A stretch of 64,000 bases of DNA from positions 558,001-622,000 of the forward strand of contig NZ_BSTT01000001.1 of NCBI RefSeq assembly GCF_030269685.1. Reading direction: 5' to 3'. This DNA is from Actinomycetospora sp. NBRC 106378 (lineage in GTDB: Bacteria > Actinomycetota > Actinomycetes > Mycobacteriales > Pseudonocardiaceae). A program made the position numbers and the translations under genes. The notes below the pieces were generated by a model. It was not told the origin of the DNA, did no database searches, and saw nothing but the letters and a program-made list of their open reading frames with translations. How positions within the stretch are numbered: position 1 is the first letter of the stretch; every line of letters starts with the position of its first letter. Positions 26,546-34,653 of this stretch are shown piece after piece.

Positions 26546-27984
26546 CGAGCGAGGAGGACGAACGCGGCCGGTGAGACGGTCACGACGAGGCCGACGACGA
26601 TCGCGAGCGCCATCGTCTGCAGGTCGTCCGAGCGCCGCATGGCCCGCACCCCGAAGACCAGCCCACCGGTCGCGGCGGCTGCGAGGACCAGCGCGATCAC
26701 CGGCTGCTGCTGCCACAGGAAGGAGAAGCCGATCCAGAGCAGCGCCCCGAGCACGGCCCCGACCACCAGCTGGGCCGCGATCACGGCCCACTCCCGGGCG
26801 GTGGGGCGCTCGGCGGGCTCGTCGTCGTACTCGTCGTCCCAGTCGTCGTCGTCCCGGTCGTCGAGCTGGTCGAGGTCCCGCTCGCGACCGAGACCCGCGG
26901 GAGCGTCGACCCGGGTCGCGTCCGGGCGCGCGGCCGGGGATGCGGCGGTGGGCGGACCACCGTCGGCGTCCGGGCGCGGCGTCGCCGTGGTCGGGGCCGA
27001 GGCAGCGCGGGAGACGGCCGGCCGGGCCTGCGTGGGCGCCGCCGACGGGGCCATCGGCGTGGCGGTGGTGGGCGCCTCGGGCGCGGCCGGGCGGGCCGCG
27101 GGCGTCACGGTGGTCGGGGCGGACGCGGCCGGCGCCGAGGGGGCGGCGGGCGCCCACGACTGCGGCGGCGGGCTCGCGGGCTGCGGACCGGACCCCGACG
27201 GCGGGCCGGACTGACGCGGGACCGCGGCGGGCGGCTGCGCGTAGGACGCGGGGCCCGACGGCGCGTACCCGTAGGACGACGCGCTGCCGTACGGGTCGGC
27301 GTAGGGCTCGGGCGCGGAGGACGACGAGCCGTAGCCCGACCCCGGCGCGGCGTACGGGTCGGATCCGTAGCCCGAGGCTCCGTAGCCCGACGATCCGTAC
27401 CCCGACGTCCCGTAGCCCGACGCGTACCCGCCCGGGGACGAGCCGCCGCCGGCGTAGCCGCCCCCGCCGTAGGAACTACTGCCGCCGTAAGAACTGCCGC
27501 CGTAGGAACTGCCGCTGTAGCCGCCGTCGCCGGGACCACCGTCCGCGTACCCGTTCGACCCGTGGTCGGTCGATCCGTACCCGGAGGAGCCGTAGCCGGA
27601 GGAGGAGTAGCCGGCGGAGCCGTACCCGTCGTCGTAGGAGGAGCCGTAACCCGAGGACGACCCGTAACCCGAGGAGGAGTAGCCCGACGACGAGCCGTAG
27701 CCGGTGTCGTACCCGGAGGAGCCGTACCCGTCGTCGTACGAGGAGCCGTAGGACGAGCCGTAGGAGGGGCTCTGGCCGTAGGAGGAGCCGTACGAGGACG
27801 GGCCGGAGTCGTAGCCGCCGTAGGAGCGGTCCGGCGCCGCGTAGCCGGCGTCGCCGTAGGGGTCGCGCGGCTCGGGTTCGGGGGGCGGTGCGGGGGACGC
27901 CGAGCGCGACTCGGCACCGTAGGCGGCCAGCAGTTCCGCCACGCTGCGCTGAGCTCCCCGCGGAGGGGGTCCGTCGGTCGTCAT
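26542..27984 (-). CDS. Membrane protein with long YGSS-rich disordered domain
   Basis: A 480-residue protein. A short N-terminal helix ([10 protein letters not shown]), then about residues 40-240 made of Tyr/Gly/Ser repeats ([20 protein letters not shown]), a Pro/Ala/Thr linker to about 390, an acidic Asp/Glu patch ([13 protein letters not shown]) and a C-terminal block of three or four membrane segments (402-480). It is the Rv0497 equivalent, expanded by the repeats. Function unknown; the low-complexity part has prion-like composition. ATG 27984 makes an ATGA overlap with ppx. Confidence 0.82.
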   Translation of the reverse strand: MTTDGPPPRGAQRSVAELLAAYGAESRSASPAPPPEPEPRDPYGDAGYAAPDRSYGGYDSGPSSYGSSYGQSPSYGSSYGSSYDDGYGSSGYDTGYGSSSGYSSSGYGSSSGYGSSYDDGYGSAGYSSSGYGSSGYGSTDHGSNGYADGGPGDGGYSGSSYGGSSYGGSSSYGGGGYAGGGSSPGGYASGYGTSGYGSSGYGASGYGSDPYAAPGSGYGSSSSAPEPYADPYGSASSYGYAPSGPASYAQPPAAVPRQSGPPSGSGPQPASPPPQSWAPAAPSAPAASAPTTVTPAARPAAPEAPTTATPMAPSAAPTQARPAVSRAASAPTTATPRPDADGGPPTAASPAARPDATRVDAPAGLGRERDLDQLDDRDDDDWDDEYDDEPAERPTAREWAVIAAQLVVGAVLGALLWIGFSFLWQQQPVIALVLAAAATGGLVFGVRAMRRSDDLQTMALAIVVGLVVTVSPAAFVLLAR

Positions 27985-29000
27985 CCGTTCCACCGTGCCG
28001 TGGTCGAGGTCGAGCGTCCAGTCGCAGCAGGACGACCGGTGGTGTACGTCCCGTCAGCGGCGAACGGGCCGCCCTCGAGGGGCACCTGGTCGAGCCGCCC
28101 GAGGATGACGCCCTCACGCAGGGCCCACGGACACACCTCGACCTCCTGGAGGCCGAGGGCGTCCATCGCCCCGCGCGCGACGATCGCGCCCGCCACCAGC
28201 TGGTGGGCCCGGGAGGCGCTGACACCCTCGAGCTCGGCGAGGTCCGCGGAGTCCATGCGGCTGATGAAGGCGACGACCTGCCGCAGGCCCGCCACCGTCA
28301 GCCGGCGCTCCACCCGGGGGCCCGCCGAGCGCGGCGCGGCCCCGGTCAGCCGGGCGAGCGAGCGGAAGGTCTTGGAGGTGACGACGGCGCGGTCGGGCGT
28401 CCCGCCCTCGAGCAGCGCCGCCGCCGCGGGGGCCACGGTGTCGTGGACGTACTCGGCGAGCGCGCGGGTCTCCTTGCGGTCGGGCGGGTCCGCCGCGAAC
28501 CAGTCGCGGGTGAGCCGCCCCGCCCCGAGGGGCAGCGACAACGCGACGTCGGGCCGCTCGTCGCGCCCGACGGCCATCTCCAGCGAGCCGCCGCCGATGT
28601 CGAGGGAGAGCAACCGCCCGGCCGACCAGCCGAACCAGCGGCGCACGGCGAGGAAGGTGAGCGCGGCCTCGTCGGGCCCGGTGAGGACCTGGAGGTCGAC
28701 GCCGGTCTCCTCCCGGACCCGGGAGAGGACCGCGTCGGAGTTGTCGGCGTCGCGCACCGCGGAGGTGGCGAAGGCCAGCAGGTCGTCGCAGCCGAGGGCC
28801 CGGGCCTCGCGGCGGGCCTCCGCGACCGCGGCGACCAACGCGTCCGCGCCCTTGCGCGAGAGCTGCCCGCCGACGACGTGCTCGGCGAGGCGCAGCGCGG
28901 TCTTGGTCGAGGACTGCGGGGTCGGGTGCGCACCACGGTGCGCGTCGACCACGAGGAGGTGAACGGTGTTCGACCCCACGTCGAGAACCCCGAGACGCAC
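27981..29000 (-). CDS. ppx: Exopolyphosphatase / Ppx-GppA family phosphatase
   Basis: A 339-residue ASKHA-fold phosphatase with phosphate-1 motif [15 protein letters not shown] (4-18) and [15 protein letters not shown] (about 131-145), plus [10 protein letters not shown]. Ppx/GppA members hydrolyse polyphosphate and/or (p)ppGpp. Lying beside regX3-senX3, it fits a phosphate-starvation neighbourhood. The C-terminal ~25 residues ([18 protein letters not shown]) are unusual tail sequence. Confidence 0.92.
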   Translation of the reverse strand: MRLGVLDVGSNTVHLLVVDAHRGAHPTPQSSTKTALRLAEHVVGGQLSRKGADALVAAVAEARREARALGCDDLLAFATSAVRDADNSDAVLSRVREETGVDLQVLTGPDEAALTFLAVRRWFGWSAGRLLSLDIGGGSLEMAVGRDERPDVALSLPLGAGRLTRDWFAADPPDRKETRALAEYVHDTVAPAAAALLEGGTPDRAVVTSKTFRSLARLTGAAPRSAGPRVERRLTVAGLRQVVAFISRMDSADLAELEGVSASRAHQLVAGAIVARGAMDALGLQEVEVCPWALREGVILGRLDQVPLEGGPFAADGTYTTGRPAATGRSTSTTARWNG

Positions 29001-29035
29001 GACGACCAGCCTAGACGGTGTCCGGCATCACCCGA

Positions 29036-29752
29036 TCAGGCGTCCAGCTTGTAGCCCAGCCCGCGCACCGTCAGCAGGTGCCGCGGCTGCGAGGGCTCCG
29101 GCTCCAGCTTGGCCCGCAGGCGCTTGATGTGGACGTCGAGGGTCTTGGTGTCGCCCACGTAGTCCGCGCCCCACACCCGGTCGATCAGCTGGGCGCGCGT
29201 GAGCACCCGGCCGACGTTGCGCATCAGGTACTCGAGCAGGTCGAACTCCTTGAGCGGCAGCGCGACCTCTCCGGCCACCCCGCCGTTGTCCACCGTCACG
29301 ACGTGGCGGCCGACGTCCATGCGCACCGGGCCGGCCTCCAGGACCTGGCGGTCGGAGCCGCCGGACCCGCCGTCGGGAACGCCCTCGCTGCCCTCGCCGC
29401 GGCGCAGGACCGCGCGGACCCGCGCGATGAGCTCGCGGGCCGAGTACGGCTTGGTGACGTAGTCGTCGGCGCCCAGCTCGAGGCCCACGACCTTGTCGAT
29501 CTCCGCGTCCCGCGCGGTCACCATGATCACCGGCACCGAGGAACGCTGGCGCAGCGCCTTGCACACGTCCGTGCCGCTCATGCCGGGGAGCATCAGGTCG
29601 AGCAGCACGATGTCGGCGCCGTGCCGCTCGAAGTCCTCGAGGGCGGCCGCCCCGGTCCCGGCGACGCTCGCCTCGAAGCCCTCCTTGCGCAGGAGGTAGG
29701 CCAGCGGGTCGGCGAAGGACTCCTCGTCCTCCACGATCAGCACCCTGGTCAT
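29036..29752 (-). CDS. regX3: Response regulator RegX3 (OmpR/PhoB family)
   Basis: A 238-residue regulator. Receiver domain with acidic pocket VEDEE (8-12), phosphoacceptor Asp52 in LLDLMLPG and KPY lysine near 101; winged-helix output (EFDLLEYLMRNVGRVLTR, DVHIKRLRAKLE, VRGLGYKL). It is the partner of SenX3, whose stop overlaps this ATG (ATGA). Controls phosphate-responsive genes in mycobacteria. Confidence 0.94.
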   Translation of the reverse strand: MTRVLIVEDEESFADPLAYLLRKEGFEASVAGTGAAALEDFERHGADIVLLDLMLPGMSGTDVCKALRQRSSVPVIMVTARDAEIDKVVGLELGADDYVTKPYSARELIARVRAVLRRGEGSEGVPDGGSGGSDRQVLEAGPVRMDVGRHVVTVDNGGVAGEVALPLKEFDLLEYLMRNVGRVLTRAQLIDRVWGADYVGDTKTLDVHIKRLRAKLEPEPSQPRHLLTVRGLGYKLDA

Positions 29753-30963
29753 CGGTCACCTCTGGTGGTCGGTTCCAGCACGGGAAGTCCGTTGCGGTGG
29801 TGGTTCTCGTTCCCGACGGCAGGTGGGTCCGGGTCGGGGGGCTCGGGCGGCGGGGCCGGGAGCCGCAGCGTGAAGGTGGAGCCGACGCCGGGTTCGCTCC
29901 ACAGCACCACCTCGCCGCCGTGGTTGGCCGCGACGTGCTTGACGATCGCGAGCCCGAGGCCGGTGCCGCCGGTGGCCCGCGACCGGGCCGGGTCGACGCG
30001 GAAGAACCGCTCGAAGACCCGCTCCTGGTGCTCGGGGGCGATCCCGATCCCGCGGTCGGTCACCGAGATCTCGATCCGGTCCGCGACCGCCCGCCGGCGC
30101 ACCGACACCGTGGAGCCCGGCGAGGAGTAGGCGATCGCGTTCTCCAGCAGGTTCGCGAGCGCCGTGACGAGCAACGTGGAGCTGCCGGCGACCTCGAGTC
30201 CCTGCGGCGCGTCGAGCGTCAGGTCGGTGCCGGCAGCCTCCGCCGAGACCCGCACGCGGGCGACCGCCTCGCGGACCACGTCGTCGACCTCGACCGGGTC
30301 GAGCTCGGGCAGCGGGTCGCCGCCCTGCAGCCGGGAGAGCTCGATGAGCTCGGTGACGAGCGACCCGAGCCGGCGCGACTCGTGGAGGATCTTGCTGGTG
30401 AAGCGGGTGACCTCGGCCGGGTCGTCGGCGTCGAGCGCGGCCTCGGCGAGCACGGCCATCGCGCCGACCGGCGTCTTGAGCTCGTGGCCGACGTTCGCCA
30501 CGAAGTCGCGACGCACGGCCTCGAGCCGCACCGCCGCCGAGGTGTCGGAGGCCTCGACCACCACGAACCCGTCCCCGAGCGGGCCGAGCCGCGCGATCAC
30601 CGACTGCGGGGCCCGCCGCGACGCCACGGGCGGCGACAGGTCGATCTCGGCCGTCCCGCCGTGCTCGGCGATCCGCCCGGCGGCGGCCGCGACCCGGCCG
30701 TCGGGCCGCGCGTCGACGACCGCGCCGAGGACCTCCGCGCGGTCGTTGGAGAGCACCACGTCGCCGAAGCGGTTGATGACCGCCAGGCCGGCGTGCGAGC
30801 GCCGGACGATGCGGGCGAGGAGCTCGGCCACGGTCGGGCCGGCCGCGACGACCGCCGCGCGCTTGCTCCGCGCCTTCCACCGGACCCCGGCGACGCCGAC
30901 GACGACTCCCCCGAGGGCCGCCAGGACGACGGCCAGCACGGTCACGTACGCCGGGACGGCCAC
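29749..30963 (-). CDS. senX3: Sensor histidine kinase SenX3
   Basis: A 404-residue kinase with an N-terminal hydrophobic segment (6-27), a PAS-like region (about 45-145), HisKA with the phosphoacceptor His160 in VGHELKTPVG, and the catalytic domain (NLLENAIAYS, GIGIAPEHQERVFERFFRV, GTGLGLAIVK). The C-terminal ~30 residues are Pro-rich. In mycobacteria it controls RegX3 in response to phosphate via the Pst system. Promoter and PHO-box-like repeats lie upstream. Confidence 0.94.
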   Translation of the reverse strand: MAVPAYVTVLAVVLAALGGVVVGVAGVRWKARSKRAAVVAAGPTVAELLARIVRRSHAGLAVINRFGDVVLSNDRAEVLGAVVDARPDGRVAAAAGRIAEHGGTAEIDLSPPVASRRAPQSVIARLGPLGDGFVVVEASDTSAAVRLEAVRRDFVANVGHELKTPVGAMAVLAEAALDADDPAEVTRFTSKILHESRRLGSLVTELIELSRLQGGDPLPELDPVEVDDVVREAVARVRVSAEAAGTDLTLDAPQGLEVAGSSTLLVTALANLLENAIAYSSPGSTVSVRRRAVADRIEISVTDRGIGIAPEHQERVFERFFRVDPARSRATGGTGLGLAIVKHVAANHGGEVVLWSEPGVGSTFTLRLPAPPPEPPDPDPPAVGNENHHRNGLPVLEPTTRGDR

Positions 30964-31058
30964 GGGCCCGATGGTAGGGCCGTCACCCGGATTTCCACCC
31001 CTGTCGGACCGCCGTTGGTGACCCGTCCAACCCCCGGCAGGGTGACTGTTGGCGACCC

Positions 31059-31080
31059 GTTCAGGTGGTGTTCACCGAGC
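31059..31080. promoter_or_regulatory. PHO-box-like direct repeat upstream of senX3-regX3
   Basis: GTTCA occurs at 31059 and 31070, exactly 11 nt apart, as GTTCAGGTGGT and GTTCACCGAGC, followed by a weaker GCTCA at 31079. This is the spacing of PhoP/RegX3-type direct repeats. It lies 96 nt upstream of the senX3 start and ends at the gpmA stop, so autoregulation by RegX3 is likely. No footprint data; inference. Confidence 0.4.
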
Positions 31081-31845
31081 TCACCGGCCCTGGTTGGCCA
31101 CCGCCGCGATGGCGTCCTCCGCCGCGTCGGGGTCGAGGTAGGTCCCGCCGGGATTCAGCGGACGCAGCTCGGCCGGGTCGTTCCTGTCGGCCTCGAGGTC
31201 GTAGCGCAGCGGGATGCCGGTGGGGATGTTGAGCCCGGCGATCGTCTCGTCGTCGACGCCGTCGAGATGCTTGACGACGGCCCGCAGCGAGTTGCCGTGC
31301 GCGGCGACGAGCACCGTGCGCCCCGCCTTCAGGTCCGGGACGACGGCCTCGGTCCAGTACGGCAGCAGCCGCTCGAGGACGTCCTTCAGGCACTCGGTCC
31401 GCGGCAGGGCGTCGCCGAGGTCGGCGTAGCGCGGGTCGCCCGTCTGGGCGTACTCGTCGTCCGGGTCGATCGGGGGCGGCGGGGTGTCGTAGGAGCGGCG
31501 CCAGATCTGGAACTGCTCCTCGCCGAACTCCTCCATCGTCTGCTTCTTGTCCTTGCCCTGGAGCGCCCCGTAGTGGCGCTCGTTGAGGCGCCAGTCGCGC
31601 CGGACCGGGATCCAGTGCCGGTCGCAGACGTCCAGGGCGATCTGCGCCGTGGCGATCGCCCGGCGCAGCAGTGAGGTGTGCAGCACGTCCGGCAGCAGGC
31701 CGGCCTCGCCGAGGAGCTGGCCGCCCCGGCGGGCCTCCTCCTCCCCGGTCGCGGAGAGCGGCACGTCCACCCAACCCGTGAACAGGTTCTTCTCGTTCCA
31801 CTCGCTCTGCCCGTGCCGCAGCAGCACCAGCGTTCCGACGCTCAT
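31081..31845 (-). CDS. gpmA: 2,3-bisphosphoglycerate-dependent phosphoglycerate mutase
   Basis: A 254-residue glycolytic enzyme that interconverts 3- and 2-phosphoglycerate. The phosphohistidine is His11 in [33 protein letters not shown] and [17 protein letters not shown] follow in family order. It lies next to senX3-regX3, as Rv0489 does in mycobacteria. Confidence 0.95.
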   Translation of the reverse strand: MSVGTLVLLRHGQSEWNEKNLFTGWVDVPLSATGEEEARRGGQLLGEAGLLPDVLHTSLLRRAIATAQIALDVCDRHWIPVRRDWRLNERHYGALQGKDKKQTMEEFGEEQFQIWRRSYDTPPPPIDPDDEYAQTGDPRYADLGDALPRTECLKDVLERLLPYWTEAVVPDLKAGRTVLVAAHGNSLRAVVKHLDGVDDETIAGLNIPTGIPLRYDLEADRNDPAELRPLNPGGTYLDPDAAEDAIAAVANQGR

Positions 31846-31955
31846 GGGCCCGGACCCTAACGGGCGAGGCCGGGTGCGTAGGACGAAACGGCCGGGGGTA
31901 GCCGTGCGCGAACGGACGGCCAGGCCGTCCTCCCCATGATCGAGAAGGAGCAGGG

Positions 31956-32345
31956 ATGAACGACGACGACATCACCACCTCCGGGTCGAACCCCGGCCAC
32001 GGCCCTGCCGACGGCGGCGCCTCGGGTGGGGGCGCCGACGGCGGTGCCGACGGTGGCGCCGACGGCGGTGCCCACGGCCCGGCCGACGGCGGCGCGGCGG
32101 GTAACGGCTCCGACGGCGGTGCCGACGGGGGCGCGGGCCACGGCCCGGCCGACGGCGGTGCGGCCGGTGGCGGCGCGGACGGCGGCGCGGACGGCGGTGC
32201 CGACGGTGGCGCCCACGGCCCGGCCGACGGCGGTGCGTCCGGCAACGGCGCCGACGGCGGTGCGGACGGCTCGGCGGGGCACGGCCCGGCCGACGGCGGT
32301 GCCAGCGGCGGCGGCTCCGACGGTGGGGCCGACGGCGGCGCGTAG
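31956..32345 (+). CDS. Gly/Ala/Asp repeat peptide, candidate modified precursor
   Basis: A 129-residue acidic protein with an AAGGAG ribosome site 6 nt before ATG. Residues 1-14 ([14 protein letters not shown]) precede five units that each begin HGPADGGA: units of 25, 22, 25, 22 and 21 residues, so the pair 25+22 forms a 47-residue higher-order period. Within units GGADGG recurs. There is no Cys, Lys, Arg, aromatic residue or membrane segment, and the only His residues are the five that open the units. I recognise it only as resembling the Gly/Asp-rich proteins often labelled BatC in actinobacteria. It sits upstream of a JmjC oxygenase and a [2Fe-2S] protein, which suggests it is their substrate. 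Confidence 0.8.
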   Translation: MNDDDITTSGSNPGHGPADGGASGGGADGGADGGADGGAHGPADGGAAGNGSDGGADGGAGHGPADGGAAGGGADGGADGGADGGAHGPADGGASGNGADGGADGSAGHGPADGGASGGGSDGGADGGA

Positions 32346-32353
32346 GTGCTTCG

Positions 32354-32399
32354 CAGGTGAGCACTAATCCGTGCCAGAACACGGACTAGTGCTCACCTG
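32354..32399. terminator. 20-nt-arm hairpin between repeat peptide and oxygenase
   Basis: CAGGTGAGCACTAATCCGTG (32354-32373) pairs with CACGGACTAGTGCTCACCTG (32380-32399) with one mismatch and loop CCAGAA. It starts 9 nt after the peptide stop and ends 23 nt before the oxygenase GTG. Lacking a T-run, it may act as a partial terminator, giving more precursor than enzyme transcript. Its outer stem is shared with the hairpin at 43701. Confidence 0.6.
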
Positions 32400-32422
32400 G
32401 CGCAGCCACATTGGAGGACACC

Positions 32423-33715
32423 GTGACCGACCGCCCGTTCCTGCGCCGCTGCGTGGCCGGCGACCTCGACACCTTCGCCGACGAGGCGTGGGGCCGGCAG
32501 GCCGTCCTCTCGCGCGCCGACGACCTCGCCAAGGACGGCGATACCGACGCCGCCTCCGGCTACGGGGACCTCTTCTCCCTCGACGCCGTGGACGACCTGC
32601 TCGCCCGCCGCGGCCTGCGCACGCCCTTCCTGCGCGTCGCGAAGCAGGGCACGGTCGTCGACTCGAAGCACTTCACCGGCGACGGCGGCGTCGGCGCCGA
32701 GGTCACCGACCAGGTCCGCGACGACCGGATCGCCGGCCTGTTCGCCGACGGCCACACCGTGGTGCTGCAGGGCGTGCACCGCACGTGGGACCCGGTGGCC
32801 CGCCTCGCGACCGGCCTGAACGCCGACCTCGGGCACCCGGTGCAGGTCAACGCCTACATCACCCCGCCGTCCTCGACGGGGTTCTCCGCGCACTACGACG
32901 TGCACGACGTCTTCGTCCTGCAGATCGCGGGCACCAAGCGCTGGCACGTCCACGCGCCGGTCCACCCCGACCCCCTGCGCAACCAGCCGTGGAACGACCA
33001 CGCGGCCGCCGTCCGCGAGCAGGCCGCCGGCGAGCCGCTGCTCGACGAGGTGCTCCAGCCCGGCGACGCGCTGTACCTGCCGCGCGGCTTCCTGCACTCG
33101 GCCACCGCCCAGGGCGAGATCTCGGCCCACCTGACGGTCGGCATCCACGTCCTCACCCGCCATGCCGTGCTCGAGACGCTCCTCGCGGGCCTGGCCGACG
33201 ACCCCGAGCTGCGCGCGTCGCTGCCGCTCGGCGTCGACGTCGCCGACCCCGCCTCGCTCGCGCCGCACGTCGAGGCGGTCGCCCGGAGGGCCGCCGAGTA
33301 CTTCGGGCGCCCCCTCGACGCCGACCGGACCTCGCGGCGGCTGCGCGGCCGCGTCTGGAACGGCAACCGCCCCGAGTCCCTGCTCCCGCTGCGCCAGGCT
33401 GCGGCCATCGCCGCGCTCGACGCCGACACCGTGGTGCAGCCGCGTCTCGGCCTGCGGCACCGGGTCCTTCCGGACGCCGGGTCGGGGAAGATCACCCTCG
33501 ACCTCCCCGACCGCTCGCTGGAGCTGCCGGCCGCGGCCGCGACGCCGTTGACGACGCTGCTCGCGGGCGGGCCCGTGCGGATCGGGGACGTCGGAGAGGA
33601 CGAGGCCGGCGACGCGATCGTGGTCGCCCGCCGGCTGATGAAGGAAGGTGTCCTGGTGACGCCCGATGCGGTCACTGGCGCCGATCACCGCGATGGAGGT
33701 ACGACGGACACGTGA
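32423..33715 (+). CDS. JmjC/cupin-4 Fe(II)- and 2-oxoglutarate-dependent oxygenase
   Basis: A 430-residue protein. A JmjC domain (about 85-245) holds the iron triad His157, Asp159 (HYDVHDVF) and His225 (GFLHSA) with GTKRWHV near 170; a helical dimerisation part and a winged-helix-like C-terminus follow, as in the NO66/MINA53/YcfD ribosomal oxygenases. Those enzymes hydroxylate His or Arg in proteins. Here the gene follows the His-repeat peptide, so protein hydroxylation of that peptide is the leading hypothesis; uL2/uL16 ribosomal hydroxylation is the alternative. GGAGG precedes GTG 32423 at 5 nt. Confidence 0.88.
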   Translation: MTDRPFLRRCVAGDLDTFADEAWGRQAVLSRADDLAKDGDTDAASGYGDLFSLDAVDDLLARRGLRTPFLRVAKQGTVVDSKHFTGDGGVGAEVTDQVRDDRIAGLFADGHTVVLQGVHRTWDPVARLATGLNADLGHPVQVNAYITPPSSTGFSAHYDVHDVFVLQIAGTKRWHVHAPVHPDPLRNQPWNDHAAAVREQAAGEPLLDEVLQPGDALYLPRGFLHSATAQGEISAHLTVGIHVLTRHAVLETLLAGLADDPELRASLPLGVDVADPASLAPHVEAVARRAAEYFGRPLDADRTSRRLRGRVWNGNRPESLLPLRQAAAIAALDADTVVQPRLGLRHRVLPDAGSGKITLDLPDRSLELPAAAATPLTTLLAGGPVRIGDVGEDEAGDAIVVARRLMKEGVLVTPDAVTGADHRDGGTTDT

Positions 33716-34653
33716 CGGCGGAATCACTGACCCGGCAGGACCCGGCGGACGACCCCACGCAGTTCCGCTGTTCGGCCGCCGCCCGCGAACGGGACGATCC
33801 GCTGTTCGCCTCCGCCCCGCCGGCCCGGCGCTGGCTGCTGGTGGAGCACCCCGGTCCGTGGGGGTTCCAGGCGCTGGCCGGGGCCGGGTTCTCCGACCCG
33901 GTCGTCGAGGCGATCGACGCGTTCTGCCGCAGCCACGAGGCGCGCTTCCAGCTCATCCGCCGCACCGCGGCACGCGGGATGCCCACCGAGGCCGGCGGTC
34001 GGTTCGCGCTCGTCGACTCCCGCATCGGACACGAGTCGGTGCGCTGGGGACGGGTCGACTCGCCCGAGGCGCTGCCGGCGGCACTGGCCGACGTGGAGGC
34101 GTCCACCGAGCCGTCGGACGAGCCGGTGTACCTCGTGTGCGCCCACGGCCGGCACGACGCCTGCTGCGCGATGCGCGGGCGCCCGGTCGCGGCCGTGCTG
34201 GCGACGGAGTTCGCCGACCGGACCTGGGAGACCACGCACACCGGGGGCGACCGCTTCGCGGCCAACGTCGTGCTGCTGCCGCACGGCCTCGTGCTGGGAC
34301 GGGTGCCCGCCACCGAGGCGGTGCGCGTCGCCGAGCGCTACGACGCGGGCGAGGTCGACCCGACCCTCGTGCGCGGTCGCGCCGGGCTCGCGCCGTCGGT
34401 GCAGGGCGCCCAGCACCATGCCCGCCTCGCCCTCGGCGAGCACCGCGTGACGGCGCTCGCGCCGGTGGCGGTCACGCCCGACCCGACCGAACCCGCCGTC
34501 GTGACCGTCCGTCTGGCGTCCGAGGACGGCCCGCTCGACGTCACCGTTCGGGAGCGGTGGATCCCGTCGGCGACGCCGCTGACGTGCAGCGCCGGACGGA
34601 CCGCCTCGATGCGGACCTACGACCTGGTGTCGCTGACCCCGACGCGGCCGTAG
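33712..34653 (+). CDS. Sucrase/ferredoxin-like thioredoxin-fold [2Fe-2S] protein
   Basis: A 313-residue member of the Suc_Fer-like family. Cluster-type cysteines are C20 (FRCS), C143, C151 and C152 (CAHGRHDACCAMRG); HTGGDRFAANVV (176-187) is the other hallmark block. Such proteins are presumed electron carriers. GTGA overlap with the oxygenase shows tight coupling, and GGAGG lies before the GTG. It could recycle ferrous iron in the oxygenase; that is inference. Its 3' end overlaps the convergent acyltransferase by 37 nt. Confidence 0.85.
   Translation: MTAESLTRQDPADDPTQFRCSAAARERDDPLFASAPPARRWLLVEHPGPWGFQALAGAGFSDPVVEAIDAFCRSHEARFQLIRRTAARGMPTEAGGRFALVDSRIGHESVRWGRVDSPEALPAALADVEASTEPSDEPVYLVCAHGRHDACCAMRGRPVAAVLATEFADRTWETTHTGGDRFAANVVLLPHGLVLGRVPATEAVRVAERYDAGEVDPTLVRGRAGLAPSVQGAQHHARLALGEHRVTALAPVAVTPDPTEPAVVTVRLASEDGPLDVTVRERWIPSATPLTCSAGRTASMRTYDLVSLTPTRP

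Noticed and set aside
32423-33715. JmjC protein as a plain ribosomal oxygenase only
   Set aside because: Not excluded, but the tight neighbourhood with a His-repeat peptide and an Fe-S protein argues for a dedicated substrate, so I ranked it second.
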